64,000 nucleotides of DNA from Platycnemis pennipes (taxonomy: Eukaryota > Arthropoda > Insecta > Odonata > Platycnemididae). This document shows, one piece after another, positions 34,541 through 45,399 of the stretch. The notes under the pieces were generated by a model. The model worked only from the letters and a program-made list of their open reading frames with translations, was not told the origin of the DNA and made no database searches. Numbering within the stretch: the stretch's first letter is position 1; every line of letters starts with the position of its first letter. A program made the position numbers and the translations under genes. The stretch is from positions 121,710,849 to 121,774,848 of the forward strand of contig OW121849.1 of the NCBI GenBank assembly GCA_933228895.1, given 5' to 3'.

Positions 34541-36139
34541 GTGGTGAAATAAACACATTCAGAAACGTACGGACATATCCATGAGTCTACATTACCGTCT
34601 CCTTTATTCCCTGATTATAGGTACAATAAAAAACCATTGAAGGTACGAGGAGCTAAGGAGGGATAAATAATGAAAAAAGAGAATTTTCTGTGGTATTTAC
34701 AAGGTTATACTTCTATAAACAGGGTATTTTAAGGACTAAGAATTATTTGTAATGAATTTTTAGTTTGGCTTTGCATATTAAAGATAGTGACGCGACTAAA
34801 CGTTGCCCTTCATATAGAATAGTCACGTACTCGTCCATATATTCCTTTACGACAATGAGGATCTCGGCAACATATCAATGCTTGAAAAGATAAATGAGCA
34901 TATTTCGCTCACTTTTGTTTTAGATATATTTCATTCCTGCCCAACCAGAAAGCTAAATTGTTTGCGGGAATTTACAATGCATCCCTTTGTAGAAACACGT
35001 AAGATGTTAAAACATTGATTTTTTAAATTTGCTTTGCAGAAATGTCCACAGCACGGACCGTAACAAATCTCATCTCTTACTCAAGGAACGATCTCAATAC
35101 AATAGTATTGAGTGTTGACATCTTACGCAATTACCATACCATGACTCTCTTCATGTAAATTGAAATGCCTACCACTCGGCTTCATTGGCCAAGCTTATCT
35201 GGATTTATCCGTTCCATTACGGCCTTAGATAGTTCACTACCTCAAATTCTATTGTAAAAGTAACTCTTGTTTCTTAGATACCCAGGATAGTTTCTGTTCT
35301 CACATGTTTACACTTTTTTTTAAAACTGATACGGTTTTTAATGGAAGTGTGTAGATTTTTCTGGTCCCTGCCATTCAAGTTCATCGTCAAATTTAATAGT
35401 TTTCGCTACTATTGCTTAAAATTAAATGGATAGTGCAGCAAATAATATATAATATTAAGTCAATTTTCCTTGGCCAGAGGGTGGAGGAATTGGAATGCGT
35501 ATGGCCCTTAACTTTTCCTAGGTTATTTTGTATGCAATTTACGCCACTTGATGAGAAATAAAAATAGATTTTGTATATCCATAGAGGTTATTCTTGCAAA
35601 TGAAAAACGTAAAATATTTTAAAATTAAAATGGCGTTTATTCTTCAGAAACTTTAGTTAAAAATAATTTGTCGATTTCAGTACACCTTCCTACTGACCAT
35701 GATGTTAGGTTGCACATTATCCCTAAAATAAGTTACCAGCTGTATTTACCATTTTCAAATTTCTTCATAATTTGACTGGGTAATTTTAAAGTGTTGAGTA
35801 GTGACTTTGTGAAATATTGCATAATTATATTTATTCTAAGTTATTCATCTAATTAATTATGACGAATGATTAGATTTAATACACGAGTAACATAACAGCA
35901 CTTGAAAAAAGAGCTTATTCCACTGTGATAGGGTTTATTACGAACAGAGTACTCTCTTTACTGGATCTTTAGGTGGAACTTGAAGGTGCTGTAAAAATCC
36001 AAACCTGATAACAAGCTTTAATAAAAACTATCAGAGTGGAAATGGTCATTTTCTCAAGTTCAGTTGTGTTGAGTGTCGACTTAACCACGCTTGAAATCTC
36101 TTGATTTTGGGCGAGTAACATTATTATCTCGCGGCTAAG
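34541..36139. other. AT-rich DNA, nothing recognised
   Basis: About 1.6 kb. CGTAAGATGT at 35000 and its complement ACATCTTACG near 35118 form a weak distant inverted repeat, and CTCAATACAATAGTATTGAG lies between. Otherwise nothing recognised. Confidence 0.45.
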
Positions 36140-36582
36140 TATAAAGCCACCGAGTGCGTCCACCGGATTGCGAATGGTGGGTCGACCTCTAGGTATAGAG
36201 GTTAGCTGCGAGATAAGCGAGTTTACTCGTCGAATAGGTAGTCGTGGACAAAAGGCGACGGCATTCCGAGGGGGTATTGGTCTACCCCTTGGTTAAGATT
36301 GGTCATTAACAAATACTGAACCTATGAAGATGCCGTGACTTGGCGACGGGAGGCCGCCAACAACTATGCATTCCATCACCCGGAGGAGATGGCAGCAGCT
36401 CTTCTTCATATGAGTGAAGAAGGAGACCACAGAGGTCGGTACAGTGATACTAATTTCACTACAGGCGTGGTAACATTTACTTTAACGGCTGTAGTACTGC
36501 GATGTGGAAGGCAATGGGAAACTATCACATTATTATCCCGAGGAGTTGCTGCTGCTCCACTCTTTCTTTCAATCAAGACGTG

Positions 36583-37410
36583 ATGGAACCCTATCGAGTA
36601 AAATATTCCGGAGGTAAAATAGTCCCCCATTCGGATATCAGGGTGGGGACCACCCGTGAGAGTACATCAGAGAAGTTTGATAATCATTTTAGAATAGGGG
36701 CGTTGAATGTGCGATCACTTCGGACATGCGGAAGACTGGAGAACCTGAAGGTGGAAATGCGGAGAATGAACCTCGATGTATTAGGAATCAGCGATATGAA
36801 GTGGCCCGAAGAAGGAGACTTCTGGAGCGGAAGCTAAAGGATTATATACACAAGTTATCTAAATGGTGATGAGGGAATAGGCATAATGCTAAGGAAGAGC
36901 GTCGGAATGCGAGTAAAGAGCTTCCTGCAGTACAATGAAAGGATAATAATGGTTAAGATCGAGACCAAACCTTTAGATACCGTGGTATCTACCGTGGTAG
37001 GTAGTGGTGCAGGTTCACATGTCTACAACGGACTACAAGGATGAAGAACTGGAAGACATCTACGAAGATATCACGGAAGTAATAAAACATGTAAGAGGCG
37101 AAGAAAACCTAATTATTTTAGGAGATTGGAACACGGTCGTCGGCCACGGTGAAGATGGAAGAATAACTGTGAAATATGGATTGGGCACCCGAAATGAAAG
37201 AGGAGAAAGACTTCTGGAGTTCTGCACACAGTATAGGTTGGTGGTTGCTAACACATTGTTTAAAAACCACACCTGAAGGAGATAAACGTGGAAAATGCCA
37301 GGAGACCGAAGAAGTTTTCAAATAGACTACATTTTAGTGAAGCAGAGATTTAGGAACCAGGTGAAGGACTGTAAAAGCTACCCTGGGACAGACATCGACA
37401 ATGACCATAA
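36583..37410 (+). pseudogene. APE-type endonuclease region of the RTE element
   Basis: From the ATG at 36583 the frame reads EPYRVKYSGG, then the first endonuclease block FRIGALNVRSLRTCGRLENL and MNLDVLGISDMKWPEEG. A TAA follows WSGS (36835), but the same frame continues with GDEGIGIMLRKSVGMRVKSF. After a frameshift near 37000 come NLIILGDWNTVVG and NERGERLLEFC. A stop and a shift then lead to RSFQIDYILVKQRFRN and DNDHN. The N, GDWN, DYIL and DH blocks are the conserved steps of LINE endonucleases. The usual serine before DH reads as asparagine here. Confidence 0.8.
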
Positions 37411-37481
37411 TTAAGTGATGATAAAATGCCATTTAATATGCAAGAAATTGATGAAGACTGTCAAGAACACTTGACCAGTAG

Positions 37482-37496
37482 AAAAACTGAAGGAGG
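37482..37496 (+). repeat. Target-site duplication, left copy, of the nested SINE
   Basis: AAAAACTGAAGGAGG, identical to 37836-37850. The duplicated bases are RTE coding sequence (EKLKEGGS region). Confidence 0.95.
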
Positions 37497-37835
37497 GGAT
37501 CGGGTTGGTGTGGTGGCTAGAGTACTGGCCTCCCATCCCGAGGGCCCGGGTTCGATTCCCGGCAGTGGCGGATTTTTCAGTGGAAAACGCGGTCCCCACT
37601 TGAGTGCCTAGTGGAGGGCATTTCAAGTACAGTACTCCGTCCGTCGGATGGGACGTTAAGCCGTGGTCCCCTTGGCGCCTTTCGTTAAGAGTAGGCTAAT
37701 GCCGACGCCAGGTTTCTCTCCACCCTTCCTCCATTCCCTAAAAACTCCTACCATTACCCAATTACCCACCTATCCTATATGGCGCAAATGACCTCAGCTG
37801 TCGGTCGCCTCCCCTAAATAACCAACCAACCAACC
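37497..37835 (+). mobile_element. Intact SINE-A with tRNA-Gly-like head, inserted in the RTE element
   Basis: The 339 bp element has a head with an A box (TGGCTAGAGTACTGG) and a perfect B box (GGTTCGATTCC at 37549-37559). The anticodon-arm-like sequence GGCCTCCCATCC resembles tRNA-Gly(CCC). It is followed by a unique body with a central domain CGGATGGGACGTTAAGCCGT (37646) and TAGGCTAATGCCGACGCCAGG, and a tail of AACC repeats (37820-37835). Perfect 15 bp duplications flank it, so the insertion is recent relative to the RTE. It would be transcribed by RNA polymerase III and moved by a LINE's machinery; which LINE is unknown. Confidence 0.95.
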
Positions 37836-37850
37836 AAAAACTGAAGGAGG
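37836..37850 (+). repeat. Target-site duplication, right copy
   Basis: AAAAACTGAAGGAGG directly follows the AACC-repeat tail of the SINE and is identical to the left copy. Confidence 0.95.
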
Positions 37851-38130
37851 CTCAACATCAGCAGGCATTTCAAAAATCAGTGGCAAACAACATAGGAGAA
37901 GAACTGAATGAGAAATTAGTGGAAGCGCGTTGAGAAAACATTAAATATGGACTACAGGAAGTCGCAAAATAAGTTCTTGGAAGAAGAAAAGTTATTAAGA
38001 AGAACCCCTTATCACGGTTAGACCTGATTGAAGAAAAAAAAAGTACAAGAATGCGAAAACTGAAGAAGGGCAACTTTGGTACAAAAGACTAAAGAACCAA
38101 ATAAATTGCAAAGCCAGGAAAGCTAGAGAA

Positions 38131-39335
38131 ATGCTGATGATAAATCTATGTGATGATTTACAAAACAACCTTGCACTTGGAAAGGTGGAAACTGCCTATA
38201 GGATAGTGAGGAACCGCTTTAAAGAACGGAGCGCAAGATGCAATGCCATAAGGAACATGAATGGAGAACTTCTGATTGAAAATGAAGAAAAAGTGAAGAG
38301 ATGGAAAGATTATCTGTACGAATTATACAACGGAAACAATCTCAGCACAAAAGTGATCAAAGAGGAAAGAGAAGTCGAAGTGGATGATATATGAACATCA
38401 ATATTAAGATATGAGTTTGACGCAGCAGTAAGGGACCATCGCATTAATAAGGCTTCTGAAATTGATGATATTCCGGCAGAACTAATTAAAAATGCAGATG
38501 AGAAGACATTAACCCATCTGTATAAAACCTTCTGTGACATGTACTCAACAGGAGAAATACCCAGCGATTTCGAGGAAAACATCATCATTCTTATTCCCAA
38601 AAAGTGGAGAGCGGAGAAATGCGAAAATTTTAGGACTATAAGCCTGACGACACGTGCATCGAATATATTGGCAAGGACCATCTACAAAAGAGTAGAACGA
38701 AAAGCAGAGGAGTCCTTGATGAAGATCAATTTGGATTCAGGAAAAGTAAAGGAACCAGAGAAGCAACATTGGCCCTTAGGCTGCTCATAGAAAAGAGAAT
38801 AGAGAAGGAAAAACTGACGTTAGTTGCATTCGTGGATTTGGAAAAGACTTTTGACAACGTGGATTGGAATTCAATACTTGGAATTTTGAAAGGAATTAGA
38901 GTGTCCTACAATGATCGAAGAATTATCCACAGTCTGTATAAAAACCAAGTAGCTGTGATTAAATCAGGACCCAGCTATGAAGAAGTAAGAATAAAGAAAG
39001 AAGTAAGACAAGGCTGTGCCTTGTCTCCTGTGGATTTAATGTTTACTTTGAGAAAAACCATCAATGAAATCAAGGATAAGTCTTCTGGAGTGAATATCCA
39101 CGGAGAATCAATTAGCATGCTGTGGTTCGGTGATGACATAGCACTCGTAGCAGAGACAGAGTTGGAGCTGAATAAGATGCTGAAAACCAAAGTAAGGACA
39201 TTGGCCAGACATCAGCTGAAGATCAATAAGAAGAAGACTAAGGTACTGGTATGCAGCAAGAGAGAAGAGGCCAAAACCAACGTTACACTAGGAAAACAAA
39301 AGCTGGAAGAGGTGAAAGAGTTCTGTTACCTTTGA
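38131..39335 (+). pseudogene. Reverse transcriptase region of the RTE element
   Basis: Frame 1 runs from 38131 (MLMINLCDDLQ, RWKDYLYELY) through a TGA at 38392, then INKASEIDDIPAELIKNADE, TGEIPSDFEENIIILIPKKW and ENFRTISLTTRASNILA. A 1-base shift near 38710 moves to the frame with LDEDQFGFRKSKGTREATLA, motif A LVAFVDLEKTFDNVDW, motif B KKEVRQGCALSP and motif C SMLWFGDDIALVAE. The catalytic box is FGDD; the sister copy at 10375 has FADD. The alanine-to-glycine change would be expected to harm or alter polymerase activity. It ends at a TGA after KEFCYL. Confidence 0.85.
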
Positions 39336-39891
39336 AGCCGAGTAACCAACGACGGACGAAGCAAGAAAGAAATAGTCAGCAGAATATCCCAGGTGAAGAG
39401 GGCATTCTATTAAAAGAAGAATCTACTTACAGCTGGAAAAAAAAGCGTAGAAGTAAGGAAACAATTCATTAGAACGTACATCTGGAGCGTGTTTCATGCC
39501 TCACTATGGCAGTGAGGCATGGACAATGACAGCAGCGGAAAAGAAAAGGGTGGAAGCGTTCGAAATGTGGTCCTATAGGAGAATGATGAAGATTAAATGG
39601 ATCGACCGAGTAAGTAACGAGGAAGTCCGAAGAAGAGTAGGAGAAAAGAGAAGTCTTCTGAGTACCCTGAGAAGAAGACGGAACAACTTAATTGGCCACA
39701 TGATAAAACATGGCCTGATGAAGGCAATCTTCGAGGGACAAGTGGAAGGGAAGAATGGCAAAGGAAGGCCTCGTACGAGATATATGGAACAAGTGATGAA
39801 GGATGTGAAAGAGAAGAAATACGTAAATATGAAGAGATTAGCTGATAGAAGTACTCAGTGGGGAGCTGCGTCAAACCAATCTGAGGATTGA
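39336..39891 (+). pseudogene. C-terminal region of the RTE polyprotein
   Basis: First RVTNDGRSKKEIVSRISQVK and VEVRKQFIRTYIWSV with stops. Then an open stretch from 39496: HYGSEAWTMTAAEKKRVEAF, MWSYRRMMKIKWIDRVSNEE, RRRVGEKRSLLSTLRRRRNN, GKGRPRTRYMEQVMKDVKEK and ADRSTQWGAASNQSED. This is the conserved RTE tail after the RT. The frame change coincides with a local palindrome (39495-39521) absent from the sister copy. Confidence 0.85.
39495..39521. repeat. 11 bp palindrome created inside the LINE coding region
   Basis: CATGCCTCACT, 5 nt, AGTGAGGCATG. The sister copy at 10730 has only the right half (CAGTGAGGCATGG). The left half therefore looks like a back-copied insertion by template switching. 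It breaks the reading frame of the element. Confidence 0.8.
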
Positions 39892-39905
39892 TAACCAATG
39901 ATGAT

Positions 39906-40369
39906 GGACATTATTATATCTCCTACAAAGCGCCTATAAGGTGTCTAGCTTGAAAATAAAACTACCAAAAAGAGGACCATTTGCAAGTGAACATGAGTAA
40001 AATGAAATTTCAGGAGGGAATTCACAGAAGGGGAACTTTTTTGCGCTTACCTGTCATTGCTTAACAAGTTCATCTTCCACAAATATGCCTATTTTTCATT
40101 TTGTAGGAAATCAATGTATAATCTTATTTTATCCTTATTTTATTATTTTTATTATGTCCTTATTTTATTTTTCTCCTTTCAAACATTCTTCCCGCCTTCA
40201 AAAGCGTATCTTTTAATCCCAAGGATCAAATACCTAGCTTCCTACAGTGACAAAGATGACGTTCGCTAGTAGCATAGAAGTTCAAAATATCAATTCGTAG
40301 TATTTCCTACGGTGCTACATATCTTTTCCATTCGGAGAGACTAAGGACAGAAAAAAGTAACTTCCACTC
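39906..40369. other. AT-rich DNA, nothing recognised
   Basis: A T-rich patch at 40120-40180; nothing else recognised. Confidence 0.45.
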
Positions 40370-41110
40370 CTTTCTATACCTACGTGTTTCGTTTAAATGC
40401 GGCCAGAATAGATTCCTCTATAGCGTGCAACCGGGATATTACGCCGTTCTTTATTTCGACCAGAGAAAGTAATGCATCGAACTCTTCCGTGCCTGCGACT
40501 CATGTTCCCTCTCATCTCTCACTCTTTTTTTTACCCTTCCCTTTGGATCTCCTTTTGAAAAATATTCCCACCCCGTTGCCCTGTAATGCACTCTACTCCG
40601 TTTTTCGTTTTTACCTCCTCAGTCAATGCTTTTTCGGATAGGTGGGGGAGAATGCGAATATAAAGGGAGAACGGCCCCACCCCCAAAAAAAGCACGCCAT
40701 GAAAAAATAAAAACCCTCTCCCTCTCGACGTCGATGCATTTCCAACTGAACAGTGAAATAAAACAACTCCCGTGTTCGTAATTGCAAAGCATCTTTCCTT
40801 CTTTGTCGAGCGAATGTGAAAATCCACTTCGCCAATTTTATTTTTATCTTCCCAGATTTTTTATCTCTCCCTTTCTCCTCGATGATGATCCTTTTTTTTT
40901 TCGTTTTGTGGGTCCATTTCTCCCCCTACCTCCATGCTTCTTCTGTTGGATCACCATCACCCCCAACCTGCTCCCCCTTTTCTTTATTTTTCTAATTCCT
41001 TCAATCCCAGCCATTATATTCATCTTTGCCTGCACTGCCTTATTCTTCAATCAAAATTCAAATCTTCTATCTCAAAACTGTACTTTAAACATTTTTCTTC
41101 CCTAGGTTAT
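40370..41110. other. C/T-rich island 7
   Basis: Mostly pyrimidine-rich on the plus strand (40500-40570, 40840-41000), less GC-rich than the other islands. Open frames of about 100 codons on both strands are leucine/phenylalanine/proline-rich shadows of the tract. Confidence 0.35.
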
Positions 41111-41225
41111 ATTTTCGCAAGTGTTTTTCCTTGGGAATCTTGTTAAGTGATACCGAAAAAGTCTGTTGTAAAAAACAGAAGTGGACAGCTGTGACAAACC
41201 ATTATTAGAAAATGTGACTGTATAG

Positions 41226-41400
41226 TTGTACTCGGTGGCGGCGTGGATAAATCCTCGCCTGCTAACCTTAGGTTCACCGGTTCGAGTCCCGACTGAGTGG
41301 GGTTTTCACCACTCAGGACGTACATGTGTGTGCTGGTCTGTTAAACTGTTAAAATACCCTTATATAAAGGCCTCGAAAGGTAAAGGTACTGTTTTCGGTG
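41226..41400 (+). mobile_element. tRNA-Ser(GCT)-like SINE head with short body
   Basis: ACTCGGT (41230-41236) can pair with ACTGAGT (41292-41298) like an acceptor stem. Between them lie GGCGGCGTGG (A-box-like), CCTGCTAACC (anticodon loop like tRNA-Ser with GCT) and GGTTCGAGTCC (exact B box, 41279-41289). The T stem pairs poorly and there is no long variable arm, so it is a tRNA-derived repeat, not a working tRNA gene. The following GGGGTTTTCACCACTCAGGA and CTGTTAAAATACCC may be the SINE body; no second copy is in the window. Confidence 0.55.
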
Positions 41401-41789
41401 ATAATTGAAAAAAATAAGATGGTGAATCGTTGGTGTTTCCTTGCTCTTACAAATGATTCCATTCTATTTTCGTGGTAAAATTTTTGCCACAAATATTGCG
41501 AAATCTCTTTTATTTCCTGCATTGATTCAATCGTATTAGCTGAGTTGGTAACGTTTGTAGTCCGGAGATTATATTACAGATTATACCAAACATATTCTAA
41601 GCAGCTCGAGAGCCTGGAAATCGAAATATACCTTTGCGGAAAGGTATATTTGTTGCATGGTCAATGTACTAGTGACAAGCTGATGACATTTAACATTTCC
41701 ACTGGCACATTAGAGGAAGCTAAGGTTATGAAAGTGCAGAGTTTTCGCCAATATGAGGACACCCAAAAAGTTGGCCCGACTGCATTCCA
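41401..41789. other. Mixed DNA with a small perfect hairpin
   Basis: At 41624-41651 AAATATACCTTT and its exact complement are separated by GCGG. The 137-codon open frame across this interval has no recognised family and ends in a C-rich tract; I treat it as chance. Confidence 0.4.
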
Positions 41790-42240
41790 TCTCAACCTTT
41801 CCCAACTTACCCTCCCTCCCCACCTCACTCACTCTACCGTGAACGCGGCTCCGGCGGCTACCGTCCCGGAGACATTCGTACCTTATAATTTTCATCTCTT
41901 TTCTCCCTTCTACCCTTCCTCCTTCCCCAGAAAAAATATATGCCATTGTCTCTCGTAAAAAAAGGAGCGGGGGCTCTTCTCGACTGAGAGCGGAATGTTT
42001 GTCAGTTTTTGAGCGCAGTTTGAGTCCTGCCATGCGAGAACGAGCCGTCCTTTTTATTTCCAGCCGTCGTCAAGCACAGGGTATGAGGGAGAGGGGTGAA
42101 GGCGCGCGGGGGCGGTAAGCGAGAGGTGGCGAGGGATGAAAGATTGGCGGGAGTGCGCGCACGGAGTCGAAAGGGGTTGAGAGGGGAGAGGGTGGGAGAA
42201 AAAGGGTTGAAGCATGGGCGAGGAGATGGAAGAGTTAGCA
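41790..42240. other. GC-rich island 8
   Basis: C/T-rich 41800-41930, then a strongly G-rich, CpG-rich block 42080-42230. Tract strand switches at about 41960-42060, as in islands 3, 4 and 6. No gene recognised. Confidence 0.4.
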
Positions 42241-42356
42241 CACCGGTTTGGATACCATGGACCCAGTTTTAAGGCTTTAGGAATATATACGGAGTATGAT
42301 TGGGCAAAAATGGGGTCAATAAAATAGTAGGTATTGATGAAAGGAAAAAAATGACA

Positions 42357-42714
42357 GGGGAACCGGTCGGTGTGGTGGCTAGAGTAGGTACTGGCCTCCC
42401 ATCCCGAGGGCCCGGGATCGATTCCCGGCTGTGGCGGACTTTTGAGCGGAAAACCTGCCCCTATTTGAGAACCTAGCGGAGGGAATTTCAGGTTCCGTAC
42501 TCCCTCCGTTGGATGGGTCGTTCCCATGTTGTTCCGTAGTTCCTTAGGCGCCAGTCGTTAAGAGTAGGCTAATGCCTACGCCGGGTTTCTCCTTACTCTT
42601 CCTTCGTTACCCGAAACGTTCCTGCCATTACCCAGTCACCCGCCAAACCTAAATGGCGCAAATGACCTCAGCTGGCGGTCATCGCCCCTGAATAACTAAC
42701 CAACAAATTTTACT
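42357..42714 (+). mobile_element. SINE-A copy, nearly full length
   Basis: Head GTGTGGTGGCTAGAGTA-GGTACTGG with a 4 bp insertion relative to the copy at 37497, B box GGGATCGATTCCCGG (one change from consensus), then CTCCGTTGGATGGGTCGTT, TAGGCTAATGCCTACGCCGG, AAATGGCGCAAATGACCTCA and a worn tail ACTAACCAACAAA. It matches the nested SINE across its length with moderate divergence. No clear target-site duplication. Confidence 0.9.
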
Positions 42715-43839
42715 TACTATTGCTCAAAGCTTGACATCGATGTTCTCGTGACATTGTACAGTCTGTCATCCTTCCAAGTCATAGACTAAGACTGAAAAAT
42801 AGCCTACCTCATGGGTGCATATATGTATGTAGGTAGCATCGCACCAGACATTCATTACTACCTGGTATAGTGCGCACAAAATCTTGAATTGGATAGCGAT
42901 ATAAGCGAATATACTGTTAAATAAATTTAGCAAGAAACTCTAAGTCAAGAAACTAAGGGTCCCAATGTAAATTCTGTATGCATTGTCAAACTCCCACAAT
43001 ATGCAGCAACAATGAAACATATCTAATTATGCAAATATATTCGTTAAAAATTCCTAACCTGTAAGTAATTTTCTCTAAAAAATACTATCTTCTGTAGTAT
43101 GTCAACAATCCCTTGCAGAAATGGAAGCAAAACTATAATATTTTCATTAGTTACTCTCTGAAAGAAATAACTTACTCGTTAGCTTCAATAAAATAAGTTA
43201 TGTACATGGAAAAAGGTATTTTAATCATCTGTCAATGGAGTTAATACCACATCTATAATTTACGGTAGCTTAGAGAAATGTGCTAAATTATTATGCTGCC
43301 TTACGATTAGCATTCCCACCACGTGATTATAAGCTTTGATTCCCACTTAGGTTTCTGTCAGTGGACTGATTTTTACGTAATCCAACAACACAATATTGAT
43401 TTACTAATTATTCTAGGAATATAAATGCTCAGCAAGGCTCATCAGTTTCACCTTTTTGCAAACGTAGCTGATCTTTTTACCACCTAGTTTCAAGTATTTG
43501 AGGGAATACGATCATCTGAATTATATTTCCTTGCAGCAATTTTCGGCTGGGCCTAATATAGTGAAAACTAATTTATATATTTCGCCTTACTGTCACATTT
43601 CACAAAGAGCTCTAAAGATAGATCTAAACTATTTGATAGGTTTTGGCGTTTTAAACGGTTGTATATCCAACTTACAAGTTCTTTGGTTACAGTATCATAC
43701 AAATATTTAATACAACTATTTCAATTGGATGAATATATTTTGAATAGAACTCTAGAAACTCCTTAAATGCAATCTGGAGCCAAAACCCGAGAATTTACAG
43801 CAGATAGGAGGATGAAAGGGGAAGAGCTAAGAATGGTTA
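42715..43839. other. AT-rich DNA, nothing recognised
   Basis: No recognised feature. Confidence 0.5.
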
Positions 43840-44110
43840 AGGTAGGTGTGTGTCGTGACGGATAAAGACGGGAACAGGAAGCGAGTTCTTCAAGGTAATT
43901 GTCAAGATGAGACCAAGAAGCAAATTCATTCGAGAGACAAGCCAAATTGGCTCGGACACGTGGAGAGAAGGGACGAGGAGTATGTGATAAACGTGAGGGT
44001 AGGAGCGAATGAGGTAAATATAAGGAAGAGAGGAGAGGGAGACCAAGAAAGGAATGAAAGAATTTCTATGTAACATTTTCATTATGTCTGGATGTGGATG
44101 AATTGAGCAC
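43840..44110 (+). mobile_element. LINE 3' coding remnant (third type)
   Basis: One frame reads KPNWLGHVERRDEEYVINVR; two bases later another frame gives EERRGRPRKE before a stop. W-L/F-GHV-R--EE and RGRPRKEW are the closing motifs of many insect LINE polyproteins. The sequence differs from both RTE families here. Only this end piece is left, with a frameshift. Confidence 0.5.
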
Positions 44111-45399
44111 TATTGGCCATCAATAAATTATCAATGAATAAAATCAAAAATCATCACTAGCTATCCATCTATCTACAGCCATATATTGTAAAACAAATTT
44201 AGACCACAATTCCTCTAATGACATTCGAGAAGTTAAACAATAAGTCTAAAATGGACGCCATCCGCTCCTCATGCCCAAGATCAGTAAATGCTTCTTGATC
44301 ACCAATCCTATGATATGTGACTAACCAATAACTGGTAAATCTTGAGGTGACTTAAGGTCTCTGGCATGCCCGCTTTATTGTTGTAAATAATACCAAAAGA
44401 GGAAAGGAATATTTACAGGATTACCCACTAAATGTGACAAGAGAAAGAAGGACAATTACATAATTACGAATTTATTACATCTATGTTATTTTTATTAATC
44501 GATTTGGTATACTTCCTCATAAATTGACCATAAATAACAAAATGGATGGTAATAGCCACCTGCAAGAACAAAATATTTATTTTTCCATAAAATCATTTTA
44601 GGCCACTGCTGAGCGGTAGCTTAGCACCAAATCACTTCAGATCGAATAAAAATAAAGGCAACTTTAAATCATCATTCTATCGACAATTCATGACTTAAAA
44701 ACGAGGGCTGTAACCCTAACCTTCAGTTTTGGTTCACAGAGCATGCGCAAATAAAGATTTCTTTCAGCTTTAGGAGCATATAAAAGAGATTGAAGAGCTT
44801 TATTTACAAGGCTCGTGTTAACAATGATTGTGCCTTCTCCGCAACTTATTTCGATAACCATTACAAGTAAAGTAAACGTGTCCATTTCCACACCATCTAC
44901 AGACTGAGTAGACAGATCTTCAGGTTTTCATTTGAATGTGTTTAGTGCCAGTACAAAATATTACTCGTTCCTAATAATGTTTTCACTGTGCTGATTCTCA
45001 AAACCCAGTACGTGCTGTTGTAAATTAAAATAAATTCAACAAAATCCTACGCCAAAGAAATTATCTAATACTATAGGTTTAGAAAAGCCTGAACTATCTG
45101 TGTCTGCAGTGAGCAAAGGAAATTCAGCGAATATTTGTTCATTTACACAGACCAACCCTATTCCGTTCTTCATACACCTGTTCTACTTTTGTAAAAGGGC
45201 GTTATGAACTGCTTTTTGATTCTGGCAATCAAATATCGATGCAGAAAGAAAAGAACGAGAGAACTATTATTTATTAAGGTTTAATCATTTAAGGCTACGC
45301 TTGAACAATCTCGGGATTGAAGAGTTGATCATGCAACGCGACTCTTGCATTATTCTCATTCACTTCATCAGAAGTGGGAACTCTGAGGACGTGGATGGA
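44111..45399. other. AT-rich DNA, nothing recognised
   Basis: About 1.3 kb without a recognised feature. Confidence 0.5.

Larger units (their letters stand above)
36140..39905 (+). mobile_element. Near-full-length RTE-like LINE (family A) with a nested SINE
   Basis: The element starts with an untranslated leader typical of insect RTE copies (CCACCGGATTGCGAATGGTG ... TAGAGGTTAGCTGCGA ... GTCGTGGACAAAAGGCGA). Next come an APE-type endonuclease, an RT domain and the RTE C-terminal region, and it ends at AACCAATGATGATGG. The length is about 3.77 kb including a 0.34 kb SINE and its 15 bp duplication. Coding is interrupted by at least three frameshifts and several stops, so it is not autonomous now. 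The 3' 0.9 kb matches the copy at 10195, including the tail. I could not define target-site duplications. Confidence 0.9.

Noticed and set aside
36140..39905. Active autonomous RTE element
   Set aside because: Several stops and frameshifts in both the endonuclease and RT, plus a nested SINE.
41226..41298. Functional tRNA-Ser gene
   Set aside because: T stem pairs badly and the long variable arm of tRNA-Ser is absent; better explained as a SINE head.
41545..41958. 137-codon open frame starting MVTFVVRRLYYRLYQ
   Set aside because: Includes a perfect hairpin and ends in a C-rich tract; no motif known to me.
42054..42527. 157-codon minus-strand open frame
   Set aside because: Runs antisense through the SINE head and the G-rich island; not a gene.
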